Shown here: in pieces, positions 6,956 to 13,949 of the stretch
Layout of the letters: every line of letters begins with the position of its first letter
Numbering within the stretch: the stretch's first letter is position 1
Origin: Clostridia bacterium
GTDB taxonomy: Bacteria > Bacillota > Clostridia > UMGS1883
Length of the DNA stretch: 14,066 nt
Direction of reading: 5' to 3'
Assembly: GCA_017441965.1 (NCBI GenBank)
Contig: JAFSBF010000028.1
Location: 1 to 14,066 of the forward strand
Position numbers and translations under genes: made by a program
Notes under the pieces: generated by a model
Databases searched by the model: none
Told to the model about the DNA's origin: nothing
Seen by the model: only the letters and a program-made list of their open reading frames with translations

Positions 6956-7168
6956 GTGCTTTTTAAAAAGTTAAAAGAAAATGATTCTTGCCGATATTGC
7001 AAAAATGTAAGGGCAGACGGTGAAGAATACATATGTAAGTATAAGGGAAATGTAGAAGCATCCTATGTGTGCAGAAGATATATTTTTAACCCGTTTGCAC
7101 CACGTGTTCCGCGTGTGCGCACGCTCGACACAACGATGTTTGACCCGCTTGATTTTAAAATAGATTGA
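6956..7168 (+). CDS. Small four-cysteine protein, unknown function
   Basis: This 70-aa protein has Cys12, Cys15, Cys27 and Cys39 spaced CX2C-X11-C-X11-C, a pattern suited to binding one zinc ion or an iron-sulfur cluster. The N-terminus is lysine-rich and the tail (45-70) is proline-containing and ends acidic. I recognise no named family. The start is GTG at 6956; no ATG is available in frame before it and a stop lies at 6935-6937. A weak ribosome binding site (GGTG, 6944-6947) lies 8 bases upstream. It is 40 bases after the HprK-like gene and 9 bases before luxS, in the same direction, so it is almost certainly co-transcribed. Its position and intact frame argue for a real gene. Confidence 0.72.
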   Translation: MLFKKLKENDSCRYCKNVRADGEEYICKYKGNVEASYVCRRYIFNPFAPRVPRVRTLDTTMFDPLDFKID

Positions 7169-7177
7169 GGTGTTTTT

Positions 7178-7636
7178 ATGCAGGTCGAAAAAATAGCGAG
7201 CTTTACTGTAGACCATAATAAGCTTAAAGAGGGAATATATATTTCACGTACAGACGGCGATATAATAACCTATGACTTACGTACACGCAGACCTAACAAA
7301 GGCGACTATATGGACAATCTTACAATGCATTCGGCAGAGCATATGATTGCGACCTATATACGAAGCTCTGCTATCGGGGAAAATATTATATATTTTGGTC
7401 CGATGGGATGTCAGACGGGATTTTACCTGCTTGTAAGGGATGAAAAGCCCGAGCGTGTTTTAAATATACTCAAAGAAACTCTTGAAAAGGTAATAAATCA
7501 CGAGGGCGTGATGTTTGGCGCGTCGGCTATTGAATGTGGAAATTATAAAAACCTTGATGTAGACGCGGCGAAGACAGAATGCAGGCGATATCTTGATATA
7601 TTAAACGGATATACCCCTGATTTTAAATACGAATGA
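7178..7636 (+). CDS. luxS: S-ribosylhomocysteine lyase LuxS
   Basis: LuxS cleaves S-ribosylhomocysteine to homocysteine and DPD, the precursor of autoinducer-2. It is an iron-dependent homodimeric cytoplasmic enzyme. The 152 aa contain the metal site HSAEH (51-55, His51 and His55 as ligands, Glu54 catalytic), the catalytic Cys78 in GPMGCQTGF (75-83) and the third metal ligand Cys120 in ECGNY (119-123). All key residues are present and the length is normal. GAGGTG lies about 6 bases before the ATG. The gene is followed 13 bases later by mtnN, which makes the LuxS substrate, so the two-step SAH detoxification is complete in this operon. Whether AI-2 serves as a signal cannot be told from the sequence. 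Confidence 0.97.
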   Translation: MQVEKIASFTVDHNKLKEGIYISRTDGDIITYDLRTRRPNKGDYMDNLTMHSAEHMIATYIRSSAIGENIIYFGPMGCQTGFYLLVRDEKPERVLNILKETLEKVINHEGVMFGASAIECGNYKNLDVDAAKTECRRYLDILNGYTPDFKYE

Positions 7637-7649
7637 CGGAGGATGGAAA

Positions 7650-8327
7650 ATGATAGGAATTATCGGTGCAATGAATGTGGAAATTGACCGCATTACGGCG
7701 CAGATGACAAATAAATCTGTACAGAAAATCGGTGGTGTAACCTATACCGAAGGTGATATAGGTGATAAAAAGGTCGTTGCAGCGGTCTGCGGCATAGGAA
7801 AGGTGTTTGCCGCAATTTGTGCGCAGACGATGATACTTAGGTATTCACCTGAAGTAATTATAAATACAGGCGTTGCCGGCACACTCACAAATGAGCTTAA
7901 CATTCTCGACACTGTTGTTGCGAGCGCTCTTGTGCAGCACGATATGGATACAACATATTTTGGTGACCCGCGCGGTTTGATTTCGGGAATAAACAAGGTG
8001 GAGTTTGAGTGTGACGAGGGTTTGGCAGAGAAAATCTGTGAAAATATCAGTTCCAGATATATACGTGGTATTATTGCATCAGGCGACGCATTTATAGCAG
8101 ATGAAAATAAGAAAAGAGATATAAAAGAAACCTTTAATGCCGTTTGTTGTGAAATGGAGGGCGCAGCCATTGCGCACGTATGCTATGTCAATAATATAAA
8201 ATGCTGCGTTGTGCGTACTATTTCAGACGGGGCAGACGGTGACAAGGTTATGAGCTATGAGGCGTTTTGTGAAAAAGCTGCAGAAAAGTCGGCACAGATA
8301 ATTATAAATACAATTAATAATTTATAG
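7650..8327 (+). CDS. mtnN: 5'-methylthioadenosine/S-adenosylhomocysteine nucleosidase MtnN (Pfs)
   Basis: MtnN hydrolyses methylthioadenosine and S-adenosylhomocysteine to adenine plus the thioribose product. It recycles the by-product of spermidine synthesis and supplies S-ribosylhomocysteine to LuxS. The 225-aa protein has IGAMNVEID (5-13) with catalytic Glu11, CGIGKV (47-52), NTGVAGTL (72-79), SGDAFI (144-149), CEMEGAA (167-173) with ribose-binding Glu170, and RTISDGAD (189-196) with the proton donor Asp193. Length is typical. GGAGG lies 7 bases before the ATG. It is translated directly after luxS and 11 bases before the nucleotidyltransferase gene. Confidence 0.96.
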   Translation: MIGIIGAMNVEIDRITAQMTNKSVQKIGGVTYTEGDIGDKKVVAAVCGIGKVFAAICAQTMILRYSPEVIINTGVAGTLTNELNILDTVVASALVQHDMDTTYFGDPRGLISGINKVEFECDEGLAEKICENISSRYIRGIIASGDAFIADENKKRDIKETFNAVCCEMEGAAIAHVCYVNNIKCCVVRTISDGADGDKVMSYEAFCEKAAEKSAQIIINTINNL

Positions 8328-8338
8328 GAGGATGAAAA

Positions 8339-9079
8339 ATGAAAAGTGTAGTTTTGGCGGCAGGATATGCGACAAGGCTTTATCCGCTGACAGAAAATTT
8401 CCCCAAGCCGCTTTTGGAGGTTGCGGGAAAAAGTATTTTGGATTGGCTTCTTGATGACATTGACAACATTGAGGGTATTGATGAGCATATCATCATATCA
8501 AACCACCGCTATGTGGAGCATTTTGAAAACTGGAAGAAAAATGCCAAGCTCAAAAACCCCATAACAATAATTGATGACGGCTCAATGTCAAATGAAACAC
8601 GCCTTGGTGCGGTTAAGGATATTCAGTTTGCAATAGACACGTTAAAGCTTGATGATGACCTCTTTATCGTAGCGGGTGACAATATGCTGGATTTCTCGTT
8701 CCAATCGTTTGTGGATTTATTCCACGAAAAAAATGCGGCAGTTGTAATGTGTAACTATGAAGAGGATGTAAATACGCTTCGTCGCTGCGGTGTAATGGTT
8801 CCCGACAGTGATTTTCGTGTTGTGTCTATGGAGGAGAAACCTCAGGATCCGAAATCAAACTGGTGTGTAGGTCCGTTCTACATATATAAAAAGGATGAGC
8901 TTCATCTTATAAAGCAGGGCATTGAGGACGGCTGCGGAACAGACGCACCGGGTAGCTTTGTATGCTACCTTTGTGAAAAAACAGATGTATACGCACTTGA
9001 AATACCGGGTAACAGATATGATATAGGAACACTTGAAAGCTACGAAGAGGTTAAGAAGGTATTTGAAAATAAAGAGTAA
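8339..9079 (+). CDS. Sugar-phosphate nucleotidyltransferase
   Basis: This 246-aa GT-A fold enzyme should join a nucleoside triphosphate to a sugar 1-phosphate, giving an NDP-sugar. Motifs are the nucleotide-binding LAAGYATRLYPLT (6-18), KPLL (23-26), AGDN (112-115, metal-binding Asp114), EEKP (165-168) and YDIGT (227-231). It is short compared with GlmU or GalU and lacks a left-handed beta-helix acyltransferase domain. It resembles the RfbA/NTP_transferase group, but base and sugar specificity cannot be read, so no symbol is given. The start is the ATG at 8339 with AGGAGG 7 bases upstream. An ATG at 8332 is out of frame. It is the last gene of the lysA operon, just before a strong hairpin. 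Confidence 0.88.
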   Translation: MKSVVLAAGYATRLYPLTENFPKPLLEVAGKSILDWLLDDIDNIEGIDEHIIISNHRYVEHFENWKKNAKLKNPITIIDDGSMSNETRLGAVKDIQFAIDTLKLDDDLFIVAGDNMLDFSFQSFVDLFHEKNAAVVMCNYEEDVNTLRRCGVMVPDSDFRVVSMEEKPQDPKSNWCVGPFYIYKKDELHLIKQGIEDGCGTDAPGSFVCYLCEKTDVYALEIPGNRYDIGTLESYEEVKKVFENKE

Positions 9080-9090
9080 TTCAAGCAACA

Positions 9091-9129
9091 AAGGGGGTGT
9101 AAAAAAACTCGGTTTTTTTACATCCCCTT
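9091..9129. terminator. Bidirectional terminator hairpin between convergent genes
   Basis: A 17-bp stem (9091-9107 with 9113-9129, one G-T wobble) has a G/C outer part and a seven-bp A/T core around the loop CTCGG. It sits 11 bases after the nucleotidyltransferase stop and 15 bases before the stop of the convergent oxidoreductase gene, so it can serve both strands. A near-copy lies at 13912-13948. Confidence 0.85.
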
Positions 9130-9144
9130 GTTTAATGCCTTTTA

Positions 9145-10431
9145 TTAAAGTCCTTTACTGTATTTCTTCGTATACTCCTCTACGTCAACAACTTCTCCTG
9201 TAAGTCTTGAATGTTCTGCCGCAAATGCAATCATATGATTTTTAGCGGAAACACCGATTTCGCTGAGCAGGTCGCCCTCATAACCAACTGTAAGGTAATC
9301 ATAAAGTACGTTTATAATTCCTGCATCACCGCCGCCGTGACCTGAATCAATTGCATCGCCTAAAGGTGCATCGGCAGGAGTGATGACTTTTGTTTCGCCG
9401 CTTTCGAAGTTAAAGTAGGTGATTTTTGTTTCACCTGCGCTGCCTGAAAGCTCACCCTTTGTTCCCATAATGCGGATGTGTCTGCCGCCCTTATTAAATG
9501 CATTCATATTAAATGAAATTGTTGCGCCATCTTCAAATTCAAGGTTAACAACCTGATGGTCAACAACGTTGTTATTGCTCTTATACACGCACTTGCCGTA
9601 GTTGTTTGTACGAAGTGCCTCTCTTACCTCTTCATCTGTAGCGTTAAGGTCATCAGTTACACGGTCACGCATCCACTGAACCTTCTTTTCGCCAAGATAC
9701 ACATTTTCTACACTGTAGGGGCACGTCTTCATATGGGGGCATCCGTCAAGACAGAATTCTGTAGAGCCTTCGGGTGCATTTTTCCTTGTAAAATGTGTGA
9801 GAGAACCGAAGGAATGTGCCCTCTTACACTCTTTGCCCATAAGCCACTGGAGAATATCCATATCATGACAGCATTTCTGCAGAAGCATAAAGCTTGATTC
9901 GTCCTTATTACCCCAGTTTCCTCTTACAAAGCTGTGACTCTGGTGTACATTGCCGACACATTCATCTGCGTGGATTGAAACAATATCACCAACTGCACCT
10001 TCGTCAATAAGCTTTTTAAGAGTGCGGTAAAAGAGCGTGTAACGCAGTACGTGGCAAACAAGTATTTTTACGCCTTTCTTTTTAGCGGCAATTGCAATGT
10101 CGTAACATTCCTCGGGTGTGGGGGTTACGGGCTTTTCCAGAAGAAGGTCATAGCCTTTTTCAATAGCCTTTAAAGAAGGCTCATAATGCATTTGGTCCAT
10201 AGTTGCTATAACGGCAACATCTGCCAACTTGTCAAGTTCAAGAAGCGGTTCCCATGTGGTAAAGCACATATCTTCAGGAACATTATGCTTTTTGCGTATG
10301 TATTCTCTTCTTGCCTCAATCGGTTCTGCAACAGCAACAATTTCATATTTTTCAGGCATTTGCGCCATAATGTCGGTATAGCCTGTTCCTCTGCCGCCTG
10401 CACCGATAAGTATAACCTTAAGCTTTTTCAT
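9145..10431 (-). CDS. Gfo/Idh/MocA family oxidoreductase
   Basis: This 428-aa protein is predicted to be an NAD(P)-dependent sugar or inositol dehydrogenase-like enzyme of the cytoplasm. The N-terminal Rossmann fold carries IGAGGRGTGY (9-18), and EKPVTPTPEE (99-108) is the hallmark EKP motif. The C-terminal alpha/beta domain has CCHDMD (187-192), where family members place catalytic residues, and GHGGGD (364-369). A cysteine group (227, 231, 237 and probably 281) looks like a metal site. I chose the ATG at 10431 because AAAGGA (10440-10445) lies 8 bases upstream and the Rossmann motif then falls at its usual place. The upstream in-frame extension to 10536 runs over the promoter and terminator. 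The gene stands alone with its own promoter. The substrate is unknown; the GH109 glycosidases share this fold and cannot be excluded. Confidence 0.9.
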   Translation of the reverse strand: MKKLKVILIGAGGRGTGYTDIMAQMPEKYEIVAVAEPIEARREYIRKKHNVPEDMCFTTWEPLLELDKLADVAVIATMDQMHYEPSLKAIEKGYDLLLEKPVTPTPEECYDIAIAAKKKGVKILVCHVLRYTLFYRTLKKLIDEGAVGDIVSIHADECVGNVHQSHSFVRGNWGNKDESSFMLLQKCCHDMDILQWLMGKECKRAHSFGSLTHFTRKNAPEGSTEFCLDGCPHMKTCPYSVENVYLGEKKVQWMRDRVTDDLNATDEEVREALRTNNYGKCVYKSNNNVVDHQVVNLEFEDGATISFNMNAFNKGGRHIRIMGTKGELSGSAGETKITYFNFESGETKVITPADAPLGDAIDSGHGGGDAGIINVLYDYLTVGYEGDLLSEIGVSAKNHMIAFAAEHSRLTGEVVDVEEYTKKYSKGL

Positions 10432-10461
10432 TAAAAACATCCTTTCATAGAATATAGTTGA

Positions 10462-10490
10462 ATGATAACATATAGAAAAACACATAACAA
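10462..10490 (-). promoter_or_regulatory. Probable promoter of the oxidoreductase gene
   Basis: On the minus strand TTGTTA (10485-10490) and TATCAT (10462-10467) are 17 bases apart. Transcription would begin near 10455, leaving about 24 bases before the ATG at 10431. It lies after the tex terminator, as expected for an independent gene. Confidence 0.5.
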
Positions 10491-10531
10491 TACTATAATG
10501 GATATAAAACATTTGAATTTGGATAAAAAAT

Positions 10532-10560
10532 GACACATTGGGGATTGTCCCTAATGTGTC
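10532..10560 (-). terminator. Terminator of the CHR-tex operon
   Basis: A 13-bp stem (10532-10544 with 10548-10560, one G-T wobble) closes on a TTG loop. On the minus strand it is followed by ATTTTTT, a proper terminator tail; the other side has TTTTT as well, so it could act in both directions. It starts 13 bases after the tex stop. The stem sequence GACACATT-GGGGA has the look of a dispersed intergenic hairpin. Confidence 0.88.
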
Positions 10561-10573
10561 GTTTTTATTCTAA

Positions 10574-12715
10574 TTATATTTTCATTGTAAGTGAAATTCT
10601 CTTTTTCTCTTTGTCTACGTCAAGGACTTTTACCTTAACTATATCACCCACGCTTAAAACATCTGTAGGATGCTTGATAAACTTATCTGAAATCTGCGAG
10701 ATATGCACAAGTCCGTCCTGATGCACACCGATATCTACAAACGCACCAAAATCAATTACATTTCTTACAGTGCCCTCTAAAATCATACCGTTTGTAAGCT
10801 CGTCAAGTGACATACATCCACTGCGAAGAAGCGGCTTGGGAAGCTCGTCACGCATATCACGGCCGGGCTTTGCGAGGGTATCGCAAATATCACGCAGTGT
10901 AAACATACCTATGTTAAACTCTGCGCAGAGTTTTTCTGCAATTTCTTTTGTAATACGCTTCGTAATATCTGAAAAATTACCTTTGGCACTTTCTTCAATG
11001 CTGTAACCGCACTCTTTAATAAGCGCCCTTGCCGCATCGTAGCTTTCGGGATGAACAGACGTATTATCTAAAAATTCCTTGCCACCCGGTATACGCATAA
11101 AGCCTGCACACTGAATAAATGCTTTGTTTCCGAGCTTGTTAACCTTCAAAAGCTCCTTTCGTGAAGAGAAAGAGCCGTTTGCCTCACGGTAATCGACTAT
11201 ATTTTTTGCCACTGCCGATGAAATACCTGAAATATAACCAAGAAGTGATGCCGATGCAGTATTTAAGTCAACGCCGACATTATTTACGCAATCCTCTACA
11301 ACTCCGCCTAAGGCGCCTGAAAGCTTTTTCTGATTACAGTCATGCTGATACTGCCCTACACCGATAGAGCGAGGGTCAATTTTTACAAGCTCTGCAAGGG
11401 GGTCCTGAAGTCTGCGTGCAATTGAAACGGCACTGCGCAGCGAAACGTCAAAATCGGGAAATTCCTTTGCGCCAAGCTCGCTGGCACTGTAAACAGATGC
11501 GCCCGCCTCAGAAACGACCATATACTTAATGGGTTTATTCATTTCACCGATAAGTGATGCAATAAACTTCTCACTTTCTCCCGTTGCTGTACCGTTGCCG
11601 ATTGATATGAGGGAAACATTGTTTCTTTCAATCATCGCCTTTATCTGTTTTTTTGCCTTTTCCAAATCGTGATGCTCAAGCGTGAAATAGCCGACACCCG
11701 TCTCTAAAACCTTGCCCGTAGCATTAACTACGGCAAGCTTACATCCCGTGCGGTATCCCGGGTCAACGCCGAGAACAGTATACCCCTTAACGGGCGGCGT
11801 CATAAGAAGGTTTTTAAGATTAACGCTGAAAAGACCGATTGCACCGTTTTGTGCACGCTCGGTAAGAGTGTTACGGATTTCGTTTTCTATGGATGGCGCA
11901 ATAAGCCTTTTGTAAGCATCTTCAACCGCAGAAATAACAAGAGCTGAAAGTGAAGAGTTACCCTTTACAACCTCTTTGCATAAGTAATCGGTAATAATCT
12001 CTGTTTCAACATCTATTTTTACGCTGAGAACATCCTCTTTTTCGCCACGGTCAATTGCAAGTATTCTGTGATCGGCAACCGTTTTAACAGGCTCTGAAAA
12101 TTCGTAATACATCTGATAAACGGCATTTTCGTTTTTTGTAACCTTGCTCGTAAGATTTCCGTTCATATAAGTAAGGCGGCGTATGTTTTTGCGGTAATCG
12201 GCATTATCGCTTAAATCCTCCGCAATAATGTCAAGTGCACCTTGTATAGCTTCCTCAGAAGAAAGGACACCTTTTTCCTCGTTTATATATTTTTGAGCCT
12301 CTGTTTCAATGCTACCTGAAAATTCCTGCGCAAGGATAAGAGATGAAAGCGGCTCCAATCCCTTTTCACGTGCGATGCTTGCACGTGTTTTGCGCTTTGG
12401 TCTGTAGGGGCGGTATATATCCTCAAGCTCGGTTAAGGTTTTTGCGTTTTCTACCGCCTTTGTAATTTCTTCGGTAAGCTTTCCCTGCTCGTCAATAAGA
12501 CGGATAACCTCCGCCCTGCGCTCCTCTATAGCACGAAGTGCCTCAAGGCGCACAGAAATACTGCGCACAAGCTGGTCATCCATATTTCCCGTAAGCTCCT
12601 TACGGTAACGAGCAATAAAGGGAATTGTATTTCCCTCGTCAAGAAGATTTATGACGTTTTGTGTTTTTGTTTCGTCTGTGTTAAGCTCTGCACACAGTTG
12701 CTTTAAAATATCCAT
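10574..12715 (-). CDS. tex: Tex family RNA-binding protein (S1 domain)
   Basis: Tex is a conserved nucleic-acid-binding protein related to eukaryotic Spt6, linked to transcription and toxin-gene expression in some pathogens; its exact role is unsettled. Numbering from the codon at 12718: an N-terminal helical region (1-310) with FIARYRKELTG (34-44) and IYRPYRPKRKTRA (101-113), a YqgF-like nuclease fold beginning VLGVDPGYRTG (315-325), IGVGQYQHD (452-460), helix-hairpin-helix repeats (about 480-550) and a C-terminal S1 domain (643-712) with VIDFGAFVDIG (654-664) and GLVHIS (669-674). All family domains are present. I chose the ATG at 12715 (713 aa), 9 bases after AAAGGA (12725-12730); a TTG directly before it at 12718 is the alternative. 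It follows the CHR pair by 21 bases in the same direction. Confidence 0.96.
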   Translation of the reverse strand: MDILKQLCAELNTDETKTQNVINLLDEGNTIPFIARYRKELTGNMDDQLVRSISVRLEALRAIEERRAEVIRLIDEQGKLTEEITKAVENAKTLTELEDIYRPYRPKRKTRASIAREKGLEPLSSLILAQEFSGSIETEAQKYINEEKGVLSSEEAIQGALDIIAEDLSDNADYRKNIRRLTYMNGNLTSKVTKNENAVYQMYYEFSEPVKTVADHRILAIDRGEKEDVLSVKIDVETEIITDYLCKEVVKGNSSLSALVISAVEDAYKRLIAPSIENEIRNTLTERAQNGAIGLFSVNLKNLLMTPPVKGYTVLGVDPGYRTGCKLAVVNATGKVLETGVGYFTLEHHDLEKAKKQIKAMIERNNVSLISIGNGTATGESEKFIASLIGEMNKPIKYMVVSEAGASVYSASELGAKEFPDFDVSLRSAVSIARRLQDPLAELVKIDPRSIGVGQYQHDCNQKKLSGALGGVVEDCVNNVGVDLNTASASLLGYISGISSAVAKNIVDYREANGSFSSRKELLKVNKLGNKAFIQCAGFMRIPGGKEFLDNTSVHPESYDAARALIKECGYSIEESAKGNFSDITKRITKEIAEKLCAEFNIGMFTLRDICDTLAKPGRDMRDELPKPLLRSGCMSLDELTNGMILEGTVRNVIDFGAFVDIGVHQDGLVHISQISDKFIKHPTDVLSVGDIVKVKVLDVDKEKKRISLTMKI

Positions 12716-12736
12716 CAAGCTAATTCCTTTCGATGA

Positions 12737-13309
12737 TTAAAGTGAAAAAATTGCACCTGCTGCCCCTGCAATTATAATATAAAAAATCGGGTGCAGCTTT
12801 ATTTTGTTTGTAAAAAAGAGAAGAAGGGCAAAAAGCACTGCCGCCTTTATATTAAGTGAGGAAAGAAGCTTTCCCCCGTTTGTGAAAATACCGCTTTTTA
12901 TCATCATAACTGCCGCAGAGGCAATCATTCCCGTAACGGCAGGGCGAATTGCGTAAAAGGAACGCTCCACAAGCTTATTTTCCTTAAATGCCGCAAGAAG
13001 CCTTGCCACAATTAAAATTATGATAACACTCGGCATAACAAGCCCTACGGTCGCAATAATACTTCCCAAAAGAGCGCCCACGCTTCCAAAATGGTCATAG
13101 CCTACGGTAAATCCGACATATGTTGCCATATTTACACCGATAGGGCCCGGCGTTGATTCACCCACGGCAATCATATTGCCGAGAAGCTTTTCATCAAACC
13201 ATCCGTACGATGCCCCCATTGCTTTAAGAAAGGGAATGGTTGCAAGACCGCCGCCTACTGAAAAAAGACCTGTTTTGAAAAATTCCCAGAAAAGCCTTAC
13301 AAAAATCAT
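12737..13309 (-). CDS. Half-size CHR (chromate transporter family) protein, second of pair
   Basis: This 190-aa integral membrane protein is one half of a split CHR anion transporter. It shows the family motif SVGGGLATIPFL (17-28) followed by ESTPGPIGVNMATYVGF (51-67), then hydrophobic segments near 76-106, 125-138, 152-165 and 171-189. Short CHR proteins are encoded in pairs and are thought to act as heterodimers with opposite membrane orientation. The ATG overlaps the upstream partner's stop as ATGA, so the two are translationally coupled. Chromate is only the best-known substrate of the family; the natural substrate here is unknown. No chrB-type regulator is visible beside it. Confidence 0.9.
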   Translation of the reverse strand: MIFVRLFWEFFKTGLFSVGGGLATIPFLKAMGASYGWFDEKLLGNMIAVGESTPGPIGVNMATYVGFTVGYDHFGSVGALLGSIIATVGLVMPSVIIILIVARLLAAFKENKLVERSFYAIRPAVTGMIASAAVMMIKSGIFTNGGKLLSSLNIKAAVLFALLLFFTNKIKLHPIFYIIIAGAAGAIFSL

Positions 13310-13848
13310 TTTTCAGCGCCCCCTTTTTTTGCAATGTTACCGATAAGTGCCGCCGCAAGGACTATGAAAACGGGTGACACAGAGGGGAAAATAACGGAAA
13401 CTGCAAACGCTGCCAGAGCAAGAAAAACACAAAGCTTATCCTTAATTGCTTTTTTGCCCATAGTAATAACGGCGTTTATAATAAGCACTGCAACGGCTAC
13501 ACGTATTCCACCGAAAATATGCTGAACTATGGTGTACTGCATAAAGTTTTGCAAAGCTGCCGCAATTATACATATTATTATGAGAGAGGGGAAGACAACC
13601 CCTGCCGTTGCAAAAATTGCACCTAAAGTTCCCTTTTGCTTATAACCTACAAAGGTAGCGGTATTTACCGCAATAACGCCGGGGGTGCACTGTGCAACGG
13701 CATAGTAATCGAGCACCTCTTCATCAGTTGCCCATTTTTTATTGTCGACAACCTCGCGTTGTATGAGCGACAGCATCGCATATCCGCCGCCAAAGGTAAA
13801 TGCGCCTATTCTGAAAAAGGTGCAGAAAAGGTCAATAAGAGTTTTCAT
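13306..13848 (-). CDS. Half-size CHR (chromate transporter family) protein, first of pair
   Basis: This 180-aa membrane protein is the partner of the gene just downstream. It has FTFGGGYAMLSLIQREVV (17-34), the classic CHR signature, and AQCTPGVIAVNTATFVGY (52-69). Hydrophobic helices follow near 73-101, 112-131, 140-155 and 158-172. The two halves share only the motif framework (FGGG/VGGG and TPG-I-VN-AT-VG), as expected for ancient paired halves rather than a recent duplication. GGAAGTG precedes the ATG by 7 bases. It is the first gene of the CHR-CHR-tex unit; I do not see a convincing promoter in the 100 bases upstream, which contain two hairpins. Confidence 0.9.
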   Translation of the reverse strand: MKTLIDLFCTFFRIGAFTFGGGYAMLSLIQREVVDNKKWATDEEVLDYYAVAQCTPGVIAVNTATFVGYKQKGTLGAIFATAGVVFPSLIIICIIAAALQNFMQYTIVQHIFGGIRVAVAVLIINAVITMGKKAIKDKLCVFLALAAFAVSVIFPSVSPVFIVLAAALIGNIAKKGGAEK

Positions 13849-13881
13849 AAAAAATCACTTCCAATAATGTTAAAGGGGGAT

Positions 13882-13902
13882 TGTTAAGGGGATCCCTTAA
13901 CA
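13882..13902. repeat. Hairpin upstream of the CHR pair
   Basis: TGTTAAGGG (13882-13890) pairs perfectly with CCCTTAACA (13894-13902) around a GAT loop. It lies 34 bases before the CHR start. It could be an operator, a leader hairpin or part of a termination region together with the hairpin at 13912; neither side has a clear T tract. Confidence 0.6.
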
Positions 13903-13911
13903 GTGAAATTC

Positions 13912-13948
13912 AGGGGGATGTAAAAAACTCGTTTTTTTGCATCCCCTT
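13912..13948. terminator. Long A/T-core hairpin, probable terminator of the partial right-edge gene
   Basis: A stem of about 16 bp (13912-13927 with 13933-13948, wobbles at 13913/13947 and 13921/13939) closes on CTCGT. It begins 1 base after the stop of the minus-strand gene at the window edge. The plus-strand side ends CCCCTTTTT, a better terminator tail than the minus side, so it may be bidirectional. It is nearly the same sequence as the hairpin at 9091-9129. Confidence 0.7.
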
Positions 13949-13949
13949 T

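Noticed and set aside
7169..7177. Separate promoter or SAM/SAH riboswitch before luxS or mtnN
   Set aside because: The gaps before luxS and mtnN are 9 and 13 bases and contain only ribosome binding sites.
10432..10536. 35-residue N-terminal extension of the oxidoreductase
   Set aside because: It would place coding sequence over the promoter and next to the tex terminator. The ATG at 10431 has a proper ribosome binding site and gives the usual Rossmann N-terminus.
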